64,000 nucleotides of DNA from assembly GCF_001307155.1 (NCBI RefSeq), contig NZ_CP012830.1, forward strand, positions 2,680,501 to 2,744,500. Reading direction: 5' to 3'. Positions 18,391-27,594 of this stretch are shown piece after piece. Every line of letters begins with the position of its first letter. Positions within the stretch are counted from its first letter, which is position 1. The translations under genes and the position numbers were made by a program. The notes beneath the pieces were generated by a model. It saw nothing but the letters and a program-made list of their open reading frames with translations, was not told the DNA's origin and ran no database searches. Origin of the DNA: Pseudomonas fluorescens. Its GTDB lineage: Bacteria > Pseudomonadota > Gammaproteobacteria > Pseudomonadales > Pseudomonadaceae.

Positions 18391-19923
18391 GTGACTGCTC
18401 TGAATCTTATCCCTGGCCAACTGAGTCTTGCCCAACTGCGCGCTGTTTATCAGCAACCGGTCAACGTCCGTCTCGACGACAGTGCCTCTGCCCAGATCGA
18501 AGCCAGTGTTGCCTGCGTGGAACAGATCCTCGTGGAAAACCGCACGGCCTACGGTATCAACACCGGTTTCGGCCTGCTGGCTTCGACCCGCATTGCCAGC
18601 GAAGACCTGGAAAACCTCCAGCGCTCGCTGGTGTTGTCTCACGCTGCCGGTGTGGGCGAGCCAATCAGCGACGCTCTGGTGCGTCTGATCATGGTGCTCA
18701 AGGTCAACAGCCTGAGCCGTGGTTTCTCCGGCATTCGCCGGGTGGTGATCGACGCGCTGATCGCCTTGATCAACGCTGAGGTTTACCCGCACATTCCGTT
18801 GAAAGGTTCGGTCGGTGCTTCCGGTGACCTGGCGCCTCTGGCCCACATGTCGCTGGTGCTGCTGGGCGAAGGCAAGGCCCGTTACAAAGGTGAATGGCTG
18901 CCAGCAACTGAGGCGCTGAAAGTCGCAGGCCTCAAGCCGCTGACCCTGGCGGCCAAAGAAGGTCTGGCGCTGCTTAACGGCACTCAGGTGTCCACCGCTT
19001 ACGCACTGCGTGGCCTGTTCGAAGGCGAAGACCTGTTCGCTGGCGCCCTGGCCCTTGGCGGTCTGACCGTTGAAGCCGTGCTGGGCTCGCGTTCGCCGTT
19101 CGATGCACGTATTCACGCTGCTCGTGGTCAAAAAGGCCAGATCGACGCTGCTGCCGCTTACCGCGACCTGCTGGGTGAACGCAGCGAAGTTTCCGATTCG
19201 CACGAGAACTGCGAAAAGGTTCAGGACCCGTACTCGCTGCGCTGCCAGCCGCAAGTCATGGGCGCCTGCCTGACTCAGTTCCGTCAGGCCGCTGAAGTGT
19301 TGGCTATCGAAGCCAACGCCGTGTCGGATAACCCGTTGGTTTTCGCCGCTGAAGGTGACGTGATCTCCGGCGGTAACTTCCACGCCGAGCCGGTTGCCAT
19401 GGCAGCTGACAACATGGCCCTGGCCATCGCTGAAATCGGTTCCCTGAGCGAGCGTCGTATCTCGCTGATGATGGACAAGCACATGTCGCAACTGCCGCCG
19501 TTCCTGGTGGCCAACGGTGGCGTGAACTCCGGCTTCATGATCGCCCAGGTGACTGCGGCGGCTCTGGCCAGCGAAAACAAGGCACTGGCGCATCCGCATT
19601 CGGTCGACAGCCTGCCGACGTCAGCCAACCAGGAAGACCACGTTTCCATGGCCCCGGCCGCTGGCAAGCGTCTGTGGGAAATGGCTGAAAACACTCGCGG
19701 CGTTCTGGCTGTCGAGTGGCTGGCTGCCTGCCAGGGCCTGGACCTGCGCGACGGTCTGAAGACTTCGTCGAAACTGGAAAAAGCTCGCAGCACCCTGCGC
19801 GCCAAAGTACCGTTCTACGAGAAGGACCGTTTCTTTGCACCGGACATCAACGCCGCGAGCGAGCTGCTGGCTTCGCGCTGCCTGAATGAGCTGGTGATGG
19901 CGAAGTTGCTGCCTAGCCTGTAA
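18391..19923 (+). CDS. hutH: Histidine ammonia-lyase HutH
   Basis: 510 residues, normal length. Deaminates L-histidine to urocanate, the first step of the pathway. The Ala-Ser-Gly triad that cyclises into the MIO electrophile is at 143-145 in [13 protein letters not shown]54 in [11 protein letters not shown] is the other catalytic signature. The start is GTG at 18391, with AAGGAG at about 18378-18383. An ATG at 18389 is followed at once by TGA, so it cannot be the start and forms a start-stop pair overlapping the GTG. Confidence 0.98.
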   Translation: MTALNLIPGQLSLAQLRAVYQQPVNVRLDDSASAQIEASVACVEQILVENRTAYGINTGFGLLASTRIASEDLENLQRSLVLSHAAGVGEPISDALVRLIMVLKVNSLSRGFSGIRRVVIDALIALINAEVYPHIPLKGSVGASGDLAPLAHMSLVLLGEGKARYKGEWLPATEALKVAGLKPLTLAAKEGLALLNGTQVSTAYALRGLFEGEDLFAGALALGGLTVEAVLGSRSPFDARIHAARGQKGQIDAAAAYRDLLGERSEVSDSHENCEKVQDPYSLRCQPQVMGACLTQFRQAAEVLAIEANAVSDNPLVFAAEGDVISGGNFHAEPVAMAADNMALAIAEIGSLSERRISLMMDKHMSQLPPFLVANGGVNSGFMIAQVTAAALASENKALAHPHSVDSLPTSANQEDHVSMAPAAGKRLWEMAENTRGVLAVEWLAACQGLDLRDGLKTSSKLEKARSTLRAKVPFYEKDRFFAPDINAASELLASRCLNELVMAKLLPSL

Positions 19924-19929
19924 TGCCCC

Positions 19930-19993
19930 ATCGCGAGCAGGCTCGCTCCCACAAGGATTACGCTGAACCTGTGGGAGCGAGCCTGCTCGCGAT
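19930..19993. repeat. Perfect 24-bp inverted repeat (type B REP) between hutH and hutT
   Basis: Arms at 19930-19953 and 19970-19993 are exactly complementary (left begins ATCGCGAGCAGGCTCGCTCC) around a 16-base spacer. It begins 7 bp after the hutH stop. It lacks a T-run, so it is more likely an mRNA-stabilising or attenuating hairpin than a classical terminator. Confidence 0.92.
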
Positions 19994-20031
19994 TCGATTT
20001 TTGCGTCGATAAGAACAACTAAGGACGAGAA

Positions 20032-21438
20032 ATGCAAAAGCCAGCAAACGGCTTGAAACGCGGGCTATCGGCCCGACATATTCGCTTCATGGCACTGGGG
20101 TCGGCGATCGGCACCGGGCTGTTTTACGGTTCTGCCTCGGCCATCCAGATGGCCGGTCCTGCGGTGCTGCTTGCCTACCTGATTGGTGGCGCAGCGGTGT
20201 TCATGGTCATGCGCGCCCTTGGCGAAATGGCTGTGCACAACCCGGTCGCAGGTTCTTTCGGTCAATACGCCAGTACTTACCTGGGACCGATGGCAGGCTT
20301 CATCCTCGGTTGGACGTACGCATTCGAAATGGTCATCGTCGGCATGGCCGACGTCACTGCGTTCGGTATTTACATGGGCTTCTGGTTCCCGGAAGTCTCT
20401 CGCTGGATTTGGGTATTGGGCGTCGTTTCCATCGTCGGCGGCTTGAACCTGTGCAACGTCAAAGTCTTCGGCGAAATGGAATTCTGGCTGTCGCTGCTCA
20501 AGGTCGCCGCTATCGTTGCGATGATCCTCGGGGGCTTCGGCATCATGCTGTTCGGTATCAGCACGGCCCCAGGCCAGGTGACCGACATCAGCAACCTCTG
20601 GACCCAAGGCGGCTTCATGCCTAATGGCATGGGCGGTCTGATCGCTTCGTTCGCGGTGGTGATGTTTGCGTTTGGCGGTATTGAAATCATTGGCGTCACC
20701 GCCGGTGAGGCCAAAGACCCGCAGCACGTGCTGCCTCGTGCAATCAACGCCGTACCATTGCGGATTCTGCTGTTCTACGTGCTGACGATGCTGGTGCTGA
20801 TGTCGATCTTTCCTTGGCAGCAGATCGGTAGCCAGGGCAGCCCGTTCGTGCAGATCTTCGATAAGCTGGGGATCAGCTCGGCGGCCACCATCCTTAATAT
20901 TGTGGTGATTACGGCGGCGATTTCGGCGATCAACAGTGACATCTTCGGCGCTGGCCGCATGATGTTCGGTCTGGCCCAGCAAGGGCACGCACCGAAGGGC
21001 TTCGCCCACCTGTCGCGCAATGGCGTGCCATGGATGACCGTGGTGGTGATGAGCGTTGCGCTGCTGCTGGGCGTGTTGCTGAACTACCTGATCCCGGAAA
21101 ACGTATTTCTGCTGATCGCGTCCATTGCGACCTTTGCTACCGTCTGGGTCTGGCTGATGATTCTGTTCACTCAGGTGGCGATGCGTCGTTCCATGACCGC
21201 CGAGCAAGTGGCGCAGCTGAAATTCCCGGTACCGTTCTGGCCGTATGCGCCGATGGCGGCGATTGCCTTCATGCTGTTTGTCTTCGGCGTGCTGGGTTAT
21301 TTCCCGGATACCCAAGCGGCGCTGATCGTCGGCGTGGTCTGGATTGTGTTGCTGGTACTGGCCTATCTGATGTGGGTCAAACCGGCGGCAGGGCAGGCGG
21401 CCCTGGTCGCGCGTGATCCTTCTTTTTCTAATCGATAA
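20032..21438 (+). CDS. hutTh: Amino-acid permease, probable histidine transporter
   Basis: 468 residues, 12 membrane segments, APC superfamily, AAT (ProY/AroP-like) family. The first helix shows the family pattern [20 protein letters not shown], and [21 protein letters not shown] is the conserved loop after helix 8. Its place between hutH and hutI and its family match HutTh, the high-affinity histidine permease of P. fluorescens. Specificity for histidine over proline is inferred from context. Confidence 0.9.
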   Translation: MQKPANGLKRGLSARHIRFMALGSAIGTGLFYGSASAIQMAGPAVLLAYLIGGAAVFMVMRALGEMAVHNPVAGSFGQYASTYLGPMAGFILGWTYAFEMVIVGMADVTAFGIYMGFWFPEVSRWIWVLGVVSIVGGLNLCNVKVFGEMEFWLSLLKVAAIVAMILGGFGIMLFGISTAPGQVTDISNLWTQGGFMPNGMGGLIASFAVVMFAFGGIEIIGVTAGEAKDPQHVLPRAINAVPLRILLFYVLTMLVLMSIFPWQQIGSQGSPFVQIFDKLGISSAATILNIVVITAAISAINSDIFGAGRMMFGLAQQGHAPKGFAHLSRNGVPWMTVVVMSVALLLGVLLNYLIPENVFLLIASIATFATVWVWLMILFTQVAMRRSMTAEQVAQLKFPVPFWPYAPMAAIAFMLFVFGVLGYFPDTQAALIVGVVWIVLLVLAYLMWVKPAAGQAALVARDPSFSNR

Positions 21439-21454
21439 CTAACGGAGGCCTCGG

Positions 21455-22660
21455 ATGAAAACTCTCTGGCAACACTGCCACGTTGCAAGCATGGCGCAGG
21501 GCACTTACTCGATCATCGAGGATGCCGCCATCGTGACGTCAGGAGCGCACATTGAGTGGATCGGCCCACGTAGCGAGCTGCCGTCCGGTGAATACCTCGA
21601 GGTCCATGACCTCGCGGGGGCCTGGGTCACCCCGGGCCTGATCGACTGCCATACCCACACGGTGTTCGGCGGCAACCGCAGCGGCGAGTTCGAGCAACGC
21701 CTGCAAGGCGTGAGCTACGCAGAAATCGCCGCGGCCGGTGGCGGCATTGCCAGTACTGTGCGTGCCACGCGTGCGGCGACCGAGGACGAGCTGTTCGCCA
21801 GTGCGAAGAAGCGTCTGAAAAGCCTGATGCGTGACGGTGTGACCAGCATCGAGATGAAATCCGGTTATGGCCTCGACCTCGCCAGTGAGCGGAAGATCCT
21901 GCGGGTGATCCGTCGTCTCGGCGCCGAACTGCCGATCAGTGTGCGCAGCACCTGCCTGGCCGCTCACGCCTTGCCGCCAGAGTACGTCGACCGCGCCGAC
22001 GACTACATCGAACATATCTGCAGCGAAATGCTGCCGGCGCTGGCTGCCGAAGGCCTGGTGGATGCGGTGGATGCGTTCTGCGAATACCTGGCGTTTTCGC
22101 CAGCGCAGGTCGAGCGGGTGTTCGTCGCCGCGCAGAAGCTCGGTTTGCCGCTGAAGCTGCATGCCGAGCAACTGTCGTCCTTGCACGGCTCCAGCCTGGC
22201 AGCGCGTTATCACGCGCTGTCGGCCGACCATCTGGAGTTCATGACCGAAGAGGACGCCATCGCCATGGCGGCCTCCGGGACCGTTGCCGTGTTGCTGCCA
22301 GGAGCCTTCTACTTCCTGCGGGAAACCCAATTGCCGCCGATGGATGCCTTGCGCAAGCATGGGGTGAAAATCGCCATCGCCAGCGACCTTAACCCTGGCA
22401 CTTCGCCGGCGTTGTCGGTTCGGTTGATGTTGAACATGGCCTGCACCTGCTTCCGCATGACCCCGGAAGAGGCCCTGGCCGGCGCGACCATTCACGCCGC
22501 GACGGCATTGGGCATGGAGCGTACCCACGGTTCGCTTGAAGTCGGCAAAGTCGCCGACTTCGTGGCCTGGCAAATCGATCGTCCAGCCGACCTGTCGTAC
22601 TGGTTGGGCGGTGACCTGGAAAAACGCGTCGTGCGTCACGGCGTTGAAGTCGAGTTATAG
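21455..22660 (+). CDS. hutI: Imidazolonepropionase HutI
   Basis: 401 residues, amidohydrolase superfamily. Hydrolyses 4-imidazolone-5-propionate to N-formimino-L-glutamate. Metal ligands H66 and H68 in [11 protein letters not shown], a further His in [10 protein letters not shown], and the late [11 protein letters not shown] segment with the catalytic Asp. It starts 16 bp after the permease stop and ends 10 bp before hutG, so the genes are tightly coupled. Confidence 0.97.
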   Translation: MKTLWQHCHVASMAQGTYSIIEDAAIVTSGAHIEWIGPRSELPSGEYLEVHDLAGAWVTPGLIDCHTHTVFGGNRSGEFEQRLQGVSYAEIAAAGGGIASTVRATRAATEDELFASAKKRLKSLMRDGVTSIEMKSGYGLDLASERKILRVIRRLGAELPISVRSTCLAAHALPPEYVDRADDYIEHICSEMLPALAAEGLVDAVDAFCEYLAFSPAQVERVFVAAQKLGLPLKLHAEQLSSLHGSSLAARYHALSADHLEFMTEEDAIAMAASGTVAVLLPGAFYFLRETQLPPMDALRKHGVKIAIASDLNPGTSPALSVRLMLNMACTCFRMTPEEALAGATIHAATALGMERTHGSLEVGKVADFVAWQIDRPADLSYWLGGDLEKRVVRHGVEVEL

Positions 22661-22670
22661 GAGAACGGTT

Positions 22671-23471
22671 GTGGATAAGGTTCTGAACTTCAAACAAGGC
22701 CGGGTGCCGCTGCTGATCAGCATGCCTCACGCTGGCGTGCGTCTGACGCCTGCGGTTGAAGCCGGTTTGATTCCCGAGGCAAAAAGCCTGCCGGACACCG
22801 ACTGGCATATTCCCACGCTCTACGAGTTCGCCGCCGAGCTGGGCGCCAGCACCCTGGCCGCCGAGTATTCGCGGTTCGTCATCGACCTCAACCGGCCGTC
22901 TGACGACAAGCCGATGTATGTCGGTGCGACGACGGGCCTGTACCCGGCGACATTGTTCGACGGCGTGCCGTTGTTCCGCGAAGGGCTGGAGCCGTCGGCT
23001 GAGGAACGTGCGAGCTACCTGGAAAAGGTCTGGACGCCGTACCACAGCACCCTGCAGCAAGAGCTGGCGCGGCTGAAGGCCGAGTTCGGTTATGCGTTGT
23101 TGTTCGATGCGCATTCGATCCGTTCGGTGATCCCGCACCTGTTCGACGGCAAGCTGCCGGACTTCAACCTCGGCACGTTCAACGGCGCCAGTTGCGATCC
23201 GCAGCTGGCCAGCCAGCTCGAAGCGATCTGCGCCCGGCACACGGATTACAGCCATGTGCTTAACGGGCGCTTCAAGGGCGGCCACATCACCCGTCATTAC
23301 GGCAACCCGGCCGAAAACATCCATGCGGTGCAGCTGGAGTTGGGGCAGTGCACTTACATGGAAGAGGTCGAACCGTTCCGCTATCGGCCTGACCTGGCGG
23401 CACCGACGCAGGTGGTGCTCAAGGAGTTGCTGCAAGGGTTGTTGGCCTGGGGGCAGAAACACTACGCCTGA
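22671..23471 (+). CDS. hutG: N-formylglutamate deformylase HutG
   Basis: 266 residues, N-formylglutamate amidohydrolase family. Gives glutamate plus formate, the last step of the five-step route. Family segments: LLISMPHAGVRLTP (about 14-27), DTDWHIPTLYEFA with zinc-ligand type acidic/His residues, LLFDAHSIRS, and RFKGGHITRHYGNP. The start is GTG at 22671, with GGAGAA directly upstream; the frame is open further upstream inside hutI, but without a signal. Confidence 0.95.
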   Translation: MDKVLNFKQGRVPLLISMPHAGVRLTPAVEAGLIPEAKSLPDTDWHIPTLYEFAAELGASTLAAEYSRFVIDLNRPSDDKPMYVGATTGLYPATLFDGVPLFREGLEPSAEERASYLEKVWTPYHSTLQQELARLKAEFGYALLFDAHSIRSVIPHLFDGKLPDFNLGTFNGASCDPQLASQLEAICARHTDYSHVLNGRFKGGHITRHYGNPAENIHAVQLELGQCTYMEEVEPFRYRPDLAAPTQVVLKELLQGLLAWGQKHYA

Positions 23472-23480
23472 CACTATCTT

Positions 23481-23612
23481 GTGGCGAGGGAGCTTGCTCC
23501 CGCTCAACTGCGCAGCAGTTGCAAAGCCTGCCAGTCGGATCTTGCAGATACTGAGAAGTGGCTGTTTTCAGGGCCGCTTCGCGGCCCAGCGGGAGCAAGC
23601 TCCCTCGCCACA
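23481..23612. repeat. REP doublet (type A) after hutG
   Basis: Inverted GTGGCGAGGGAGCTTGCTCC copies, 132 bp, beginning 9 bp after the hutG stop. It separates the hut operon from the binding-protein gene. The following 138 bp to the next gene show no feature I can name. Confidence 0.9.
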
Positions 23613-23750
23613 ACGATCGGTTGCGGTCGCCACCGTGCAAGACACGGTCGCCTCAGGGCGTTTTTGTCGCTCAGACGCTGAGTAACGTTGTGGGCACGGT
23701 GCACGAAGACACCGGGCCCACAATAACCAGCTGCCGAGCGAGCCTTCCCG

Positions 23751-24698
23751 ATGAAACGACTGTTCAACCGCTGTCTGTTAATCCTTACCGGCACCGCACT
23801 CCTGAGCACCAACACCTTTGCCAGCGAACCGGCGTCCTGCCAATCCGTGCGCATGGGCGTGGTCAACTGGACCGACGTGATCGCCACCAGTGGCATGGCC
23901 GAAGTCTTGCTCAACGGGCTTGGCTACGAAAGCAAGCAAACCAGCGCCGTGCAGCAAATCATCTTCGCCGGCATCCGCGACAAACGCCTGGATATCTTCC
24001 TCGGCTACTGGAAGCCCGCGATGGACAAGAACATCGCGCCGTTCATCGCCGCCAATCAGCTCAAAGTCATGGACAGGCCCAGCCTGTCTGACGCCCAGGC
24101 CACCCTCGCAGTGCCTGACTATGTCGCGGCAGCGGGCCTGAAAACCTTCGGCGATATCGCCAGATTCAAAGACCAGCTGGGTGGCAAGATCTACGGCATC
24201 GAGCCGGGCAGCGGCGCCAACACCACGATCAAAACCATGATCGAGACCAATCACTTTGGCCTCAAGGACTTCAAGCTGATCGAATCCGGCGAGGCCGGCA
24301 TGCTGGCCGCCGTGCAGCGGGCAATCAATCGCAAGGAGTTCGTGGTGTTCGTCGGCTGGACCCCGCATCCAATGAACATCAACATGAAGATCAACTACCT
24401 GACCGGCAGCGAAGATGTCTACGGTCCTAACGAAGGTGCGGCGACGGTATCGACCGTGACCGCGCCTGACTACGCCCAACGTTGCCCGAACGTGAACCGT
24501 CTGTTGGAAAACCTGACGTTCACCGCCGCTCAGGAAAGCCAGTTGATGGTGCCGATCATGGAGCGCAAGACCGCACAGGAAGTTGCCCGCCAATGGCTGC
24601 GTGACCATCCCGAGGATCTTCAGCGCTGGTTGGCGGGTGTCAGCAGTTTCGATGGCAAGGACGGTGTGAAGGCGGTACAAGCCAGCCTGAAGCTCTGA
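23751..24698 (+). CDS. Choline/quaternary-amine type ABC binding protein
   Basis: 315 residues with a signal peptide (cleavage near TFASEP, residue 25). OpuAC/ChoX-CaiX family periplasmic binding protein. Residues that look like the aromatic ligand cage are retained: W40 and D42 in NWTDV, W87 in GYWKP, Y124 in VPDYV and W203 in GWTPHP. This favours a quaternary ammonium ligand such as choline, betaine or carnitine. No permease or ATPase is adjacent, so it is an orphan that must work with a shared transporter. It follows the hut operon and may or may not serve HutWV. The esterase gene follows after 15 bp. Confidence 0.85.
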   Translation: MKRLFNRCLLILTGTALLSTNTFASEPASCQSVRMGVVNWTDVIATSGMAEVLLNGLGYESKQTSAVQQIIFAGIRDKRLDIFLGYWKPAMDKNIAPFIAANQLKVMDRPSLSDAQATLAVPDYVAAAGLKTFGDIARFKDQLGGKIYGIEPGSGANTTIKTMIETNHFGLKDFKLIESGEAGMLAAVQRAINRKEFVVFVGWTPHPMNINMKINYLTGSEDVYGPNEGAATVSTVTAPDYAQRCPNVNRLLENLTFTAAQESQLMVPIMERKTAQEVARQWLRDHPEDLQRWLAGVSSFDGKDGVKAVQASLKL

Positions 24699-24713
24699 GC
24701 CGTCGAGAACCTT

Positions 24714-25649
24714 ATGGCTGATTATCCGATCTCTGCGCAGCTCTCGGCCTTTGTCGAGAAAACCCTCAGCTTCAACAGCCCTGACAGCAGCCTGGACGGG
24801 CTGCGTCAGGCTTACAGTCAAATGTGCCGGGCATTTACCCCGGCTCGCCCGGATGGGCTGGAGGTCGCCGACTTCACGCTGGAAGGCGTTCGTGCCCGGT
24901 CCTACCAGCCAGCGGTGGCACCGCCGGATTCGGGTTGGCCGTGCATCCTTTATCTGCACGGCGGTGGCTGGGTGGTGGGAGATCTGGACTCGCACGACTT
25001 CATCTGCACCGAGTTGTCGGCGGTTCTGGGCGTGCTGGTGATTGCTGTCGATTACCGACTGGCACCGGAGCACCCATTCCCGGCGGCGTTCGATGACTGC
25101 CTGGGCGTCTGGCAAGCGTTGTGCGCGGGAGCGAGCCCGTTTGCGCTGGACGCGACGCGGATGCTGGTGGCCGGTGACAGCGCCGGAGGTAATCTTGCCG
25201 CGGCGTTGTGCCTGGCGTTGCGTGACCGGGGCGAGCGCCTGCCCTGTGCACAAGTCTTGATTTACCCAGGACTGGGCGGTGACGCCAGTCTTCCATCACG
25301 CAGCGAATGTGCTGATGCGCCGCTACTCAGCAGCAGCGACCTGGACTGCTATCACGCGTTGTACCTGCGCGGTACGCGGCAGCCGCCGGCCTACGCCATG
25401 CCATTGCTCGCTGATGATTTCAGCGGTTTGCCAGCGGCAATGATCGCCGTCGCACAGTTCGACCCGCTACGCGACGACGGCATCAGTTATGCCCGGCGAC
25501 TTGAAGCCGCCGGGGGCGAGGTCAACCTGTATTCAGGCAAAGGGCTGATTCACGGGTGTTTGCGGGGCCGGGGCGAGGTCGCGGAAGTGGATCTGCTCTA
25601 TGAAAACCTGTTGGCATATTTGAATCGGTTTCTTGTAAGCGAAGTCTGA
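24714..25649 (+). CDS. Alpha/beta hydrolase, HSL-family esterase
   Basis: 311 residues, hormone-sensitive-lipase (family IV) esterase. The oxyanion motif HGGGW is at 82-86 and the nucleophile GDSAGGN at 154-160 with S156; the Asp is probably in AQFDPLRDDG and the His in LIHGCLRG. No signal peptide, so cytoplasmic. It starts 15 bp after the choline-type binding-protein gene, suggesting a shared transcript and perhaps a choline-ester or carnitine-ester substrate, which is only a guess from context. Confidence 0.88.
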   Translation: MADYPISAQLSAFVEKTLSFNSPDSSLDGLRQAYSQMCRAFTPARPDGLEVADFTLEGVRARSYQPAVAPPDSGWPCILYLHGGGWVVGDLDSHDFICTELSAVLGVLVIAVDYRLAPEHPFPAAFDDCLGVWQALCAGASPFALDATRMLVAGDSAGGNLAAALCLALRDRGERLPCAQVLIYPGLGGDASLPSRSECADAPLLSSSDLDCYHALYLRGTRQPPAYAMPLLADDFSGLPAAMIAVAQFDPLRDDGISYARRLEAAGGEVNLYSGKGLIHGCLRGRGEVAEVDLLYENLLAYLNRFLVSEV

Positions 25650-25753
25650 TTTTTTGTGGGCATGCTCATTCAGGTAATTCGGGTTTATGATGCCGGACGG
25701 CAGAATAATTGAAGTCCCCCCAGGGATGAACTCGACCCCTTACGGAGCGCGCA

Positions 25754-26725
25754 ATGCAGACTTTGTACCCGCAGATCAAACCCTACGCCCGGCACGATCT
25801 GGCCGTCGATGCAATACACACGCTGTACGTCGACGAAAGCGGTTCACCGGAAGGTTTGCCGGTGGTGTTCATTCACGGCGGCCCGGGGGCCGGTTGTGAT
25901 GCGCAGAGTCGGCGCTACTTCGATCCGAACCTGTACCGCATCGTTACCTTCGATCAGCGCGGCTGCGGTCGTTCCACGCCCCACGCCAACCTCGAAAACA
26001 ACACCACCTGGGATCTGGTCGCCGACCTTGAGCGGATTCGCCAGCACCTGGGGATCGACAAATGGGTGCTGTTCGGCGGCTCCTGGGGTTCGACCCTGGC
26101 CCTGGCCTACGCACAAACCCACCCGGAGCGTGTGCACGGTCTGATCCTGCGCGGGATCTTTCTCTGCCGCCCGCAGGAAATCGAATGGTTCTACCAGGCT
26201 GGCGCCAGCCGTCTGTTCCCGGATTACTGGCAGGACTACATCGCGCCGATCCCGCTGGACGAGCGCGACGACCTGCTCAGCGCGTTCCACAAGCGCCTGA
26301 TCGGCAACGACCAGATTGCCCAGATGCACGCGGCCAAGGCCTGGTCGACCTGGGAAGGCCGCACGGCTACCTTGCGGCCGAACCCGATGGTGGTCGACCG
26401 CTTCTCCGAGCCACAGCGCGCGCTGTCGATTGCCCGGATCGAATGCCACTACTTCACCAACAACGCGTTCCTCGAGCCGAACCAGCTGATTCGCGACATG
26501 GGCAAGATCGCCCATTTGCCCGGCGTCATCGTCCACGGCCGTTACGATGTGATCTGCCCGCTGGATAATGCCTGGGAACTGCATCAGGCCTGGCCGAACA
26601 GCGAACTGCAGGTGATCCGCGATGCCGGGCACGCAGCGTCCGAGCCGGGTATCACCGATGCATTGGTGCGTGCGGCCAGCCAGATGGCCCGGCGTTTGCT
26701 TGATCTGCCGCCTGAAGAAGCATGA
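25754..26725 (+). CDS. pip: Proline iminopeptidase
   Basis: 323 residues, peptidase family S33. Releases N-terminal proline from peptides in the cytoplasm. HGGPGAG oxyanion motif at 41-47, nucleophile S110 in [14 protein letters not shown], and the late GRYDVICP and AGHAASEPG segments carrying the catalytic Asp and His. The stop overlaps the dtd start as ATGA. Confidence 0.95.
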   Translation: MQTLYPQIKPYARHDLAVDAIHTLYVDESGSPEGLPVVFIHGGPGAGCDAQSRRYFDPNLYRIVTFDQRGCGRSTPHANLENNTTWDLVADLERIRQHLGIDKWVLFGGSWGSTLALAYAQTHPERVHGLILRGIFLCRPQEIEWFYQAGASRLFPDYWQDYIAPIPLDERDDLLSAFHKRLIGNDQIAQMHAAKAWSTWEGRTATLRPNPMVVDRFSEPQRALSIARIECHYFTNNAFLEPNQLIRDMGKIAHLPGVIVHGRYDVICPLDNAWELHQAWPNSELQVIRDAGHAASEPGITDALVRAASQMARRLLDLPPEEA

Positions 26726-27159
26726 AGGGCCTGTTGCAACGCGTGCGAAATGCACGCGTCGAAGTGGCGGGGGAGGTTGTTGGCGCAGTAGATCAGGGTT
26801 TGCTGGTGCTGGTGGCGGTCGAGCCGCAAGACACTCGGGCCAGCGCCGACAAACTTCTGCATAAGCTGCTTAACTATCGGGTATTCAGTGACGCCGAGGG
26901 CAAGATGAATCTGTCCTTGGCCGATGTCGGCGGTGGTTTGCTGTTGGTCTCGCAGTTCACCCTGGCCGCCGATACCAAAAATGGTTTGCGTCCGAGCTTT
27001 TCTACCGCGGCCCCACCGGCACTCGGAGAAGAGCTTTTTGGCTATATATTGACCAAAGCGCAGCAGTTACATGGCAAAGTGGCATCAGGTAGATTTGGCG
27101 CAGACATGCAGGTGCATCTGGTCAATGATGGCCCGGTAACCTTCCTGTTACAGACCTGA
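26722..27159 (+). CDS. dtd: D-aminoacyl-tRNA deacylase
   Basis: 145 residues, the usual Dtd length. Hydrolyses D-aminoacyl-tRNAs and mischarged glycyl-tRNA(Ala). The two signature motifs are present: SQFTLAADT (77-85) and the C-terminal NDGPVTF with the cis-Pro of the chiral proofreading site. Translationally coupled to pip by a 4-bp overlap. Confidence 0.96.
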   Translation: MKGLLQRVRNARVEVAGEVVGAVDQGLLVLVAVEPQDTRASADKLLHKLLNYRVFSDAEGKMNLSLADVGGGLLLVSQFTLAADTKNGLRPSFSTAAPPALGEELFGYILTKAQQLHGKVASGRFGADMQVHLVNDGPVTFLLQT

Positions 27160-27161
27160 AG

Positions 27162-27186
27162 ACGCTTGAAACATCTTTTCAGGCGT
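27162..27186 (+). terminator. Hairpin after dtd, possible weak terminator
   Basis: ACGCTTGAAA / TTTCAGGCGT with one G-U pair and loop CATCT, starting 2 bp after the dtd stop. The following T content is poor (GTTTCGG), so termination efficiency is doubtful. Confidence 0.4.
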
Positions 27187-27374
27187 GTTTCGGTCGAAAA
27201 CAGGGGTTTTTCGCGATAAATACTTTGTTACCCCTGATGCGTTGTAACGCGGCCTACTAGATAATCCCGCGCTACGGGGATCAGCGTTCGTTGGCCCATT
27301 TTTGACTTAGGTAGAGACTTGTCCGCAACCGTTTGGGGAATCATTTAGCCCCATCGGAGTCGGAACAATGCTCG

Positions 27375-27563
27375 CCAACCTGGCATGAGTGGTCTGTACG
27401 GTTGGTTTTGTGAGCATTATTTCGGATGTCAGGTAGCCAGAAACAAGGCGCTGCGACGAGTCATAGCCCGCTATGGCGAGAAGCAGCAACGCAGTATCTG
27501 GTTACCTGACGCCGAAGTAAGCTCACAAAACCGACCACACAGACCGCCTAGTCTGGCCGTTGG
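27375..27563 (+). repeat. Long foldback element upstream of opgG
   Basis: Arms 27391-27441 and 27497-27545 pair over about 50 bases; differences are mostly transitions plus two single-base bulges. The 55-base middle pairs again as GCGCTGC against GCAGC-AA-CGC and then CATAG-CCCG-CTATG. Outer CCAAC (27375-27379) meets GTTGG (27559-27563), followed by TTTTTT. The 435-bp dtd-opgG gap also holds GTTAC-N12-GTAAC at 27227-27248. The element lies entirely upstream of the GTG start of opgG, so it is a leader structure or a MITE-like insertion. Confidence 0.75.
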
Positions 27564-27594
27564 TTTTTTGATCTGTTTTCGGCGAGGGTTGCTC

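Noticed and set aside
23751-24698. Naming this binding protein hutX
   Set aside because: The aromatic cage residues resemble choline-type binders rather than a histidine receptor, and it lies outside the operon behind a REP doublet.
27226-27249. TGTTAC-N12-GTAACG as a CbrB site ahead of opgG
   Set aside because: Spacing is 12 rather than 14, one half-site is imperfect and no sigma-54 promoter follows; kept only as a palindrome.
27385-27594. Extending opgG upstream through the foldback
   Set aside because: The extra 70 codons are encoded by an inverted repeat and do not resemble MdoG; the GTG at 27595 gives the recalled conserved N-terminus.
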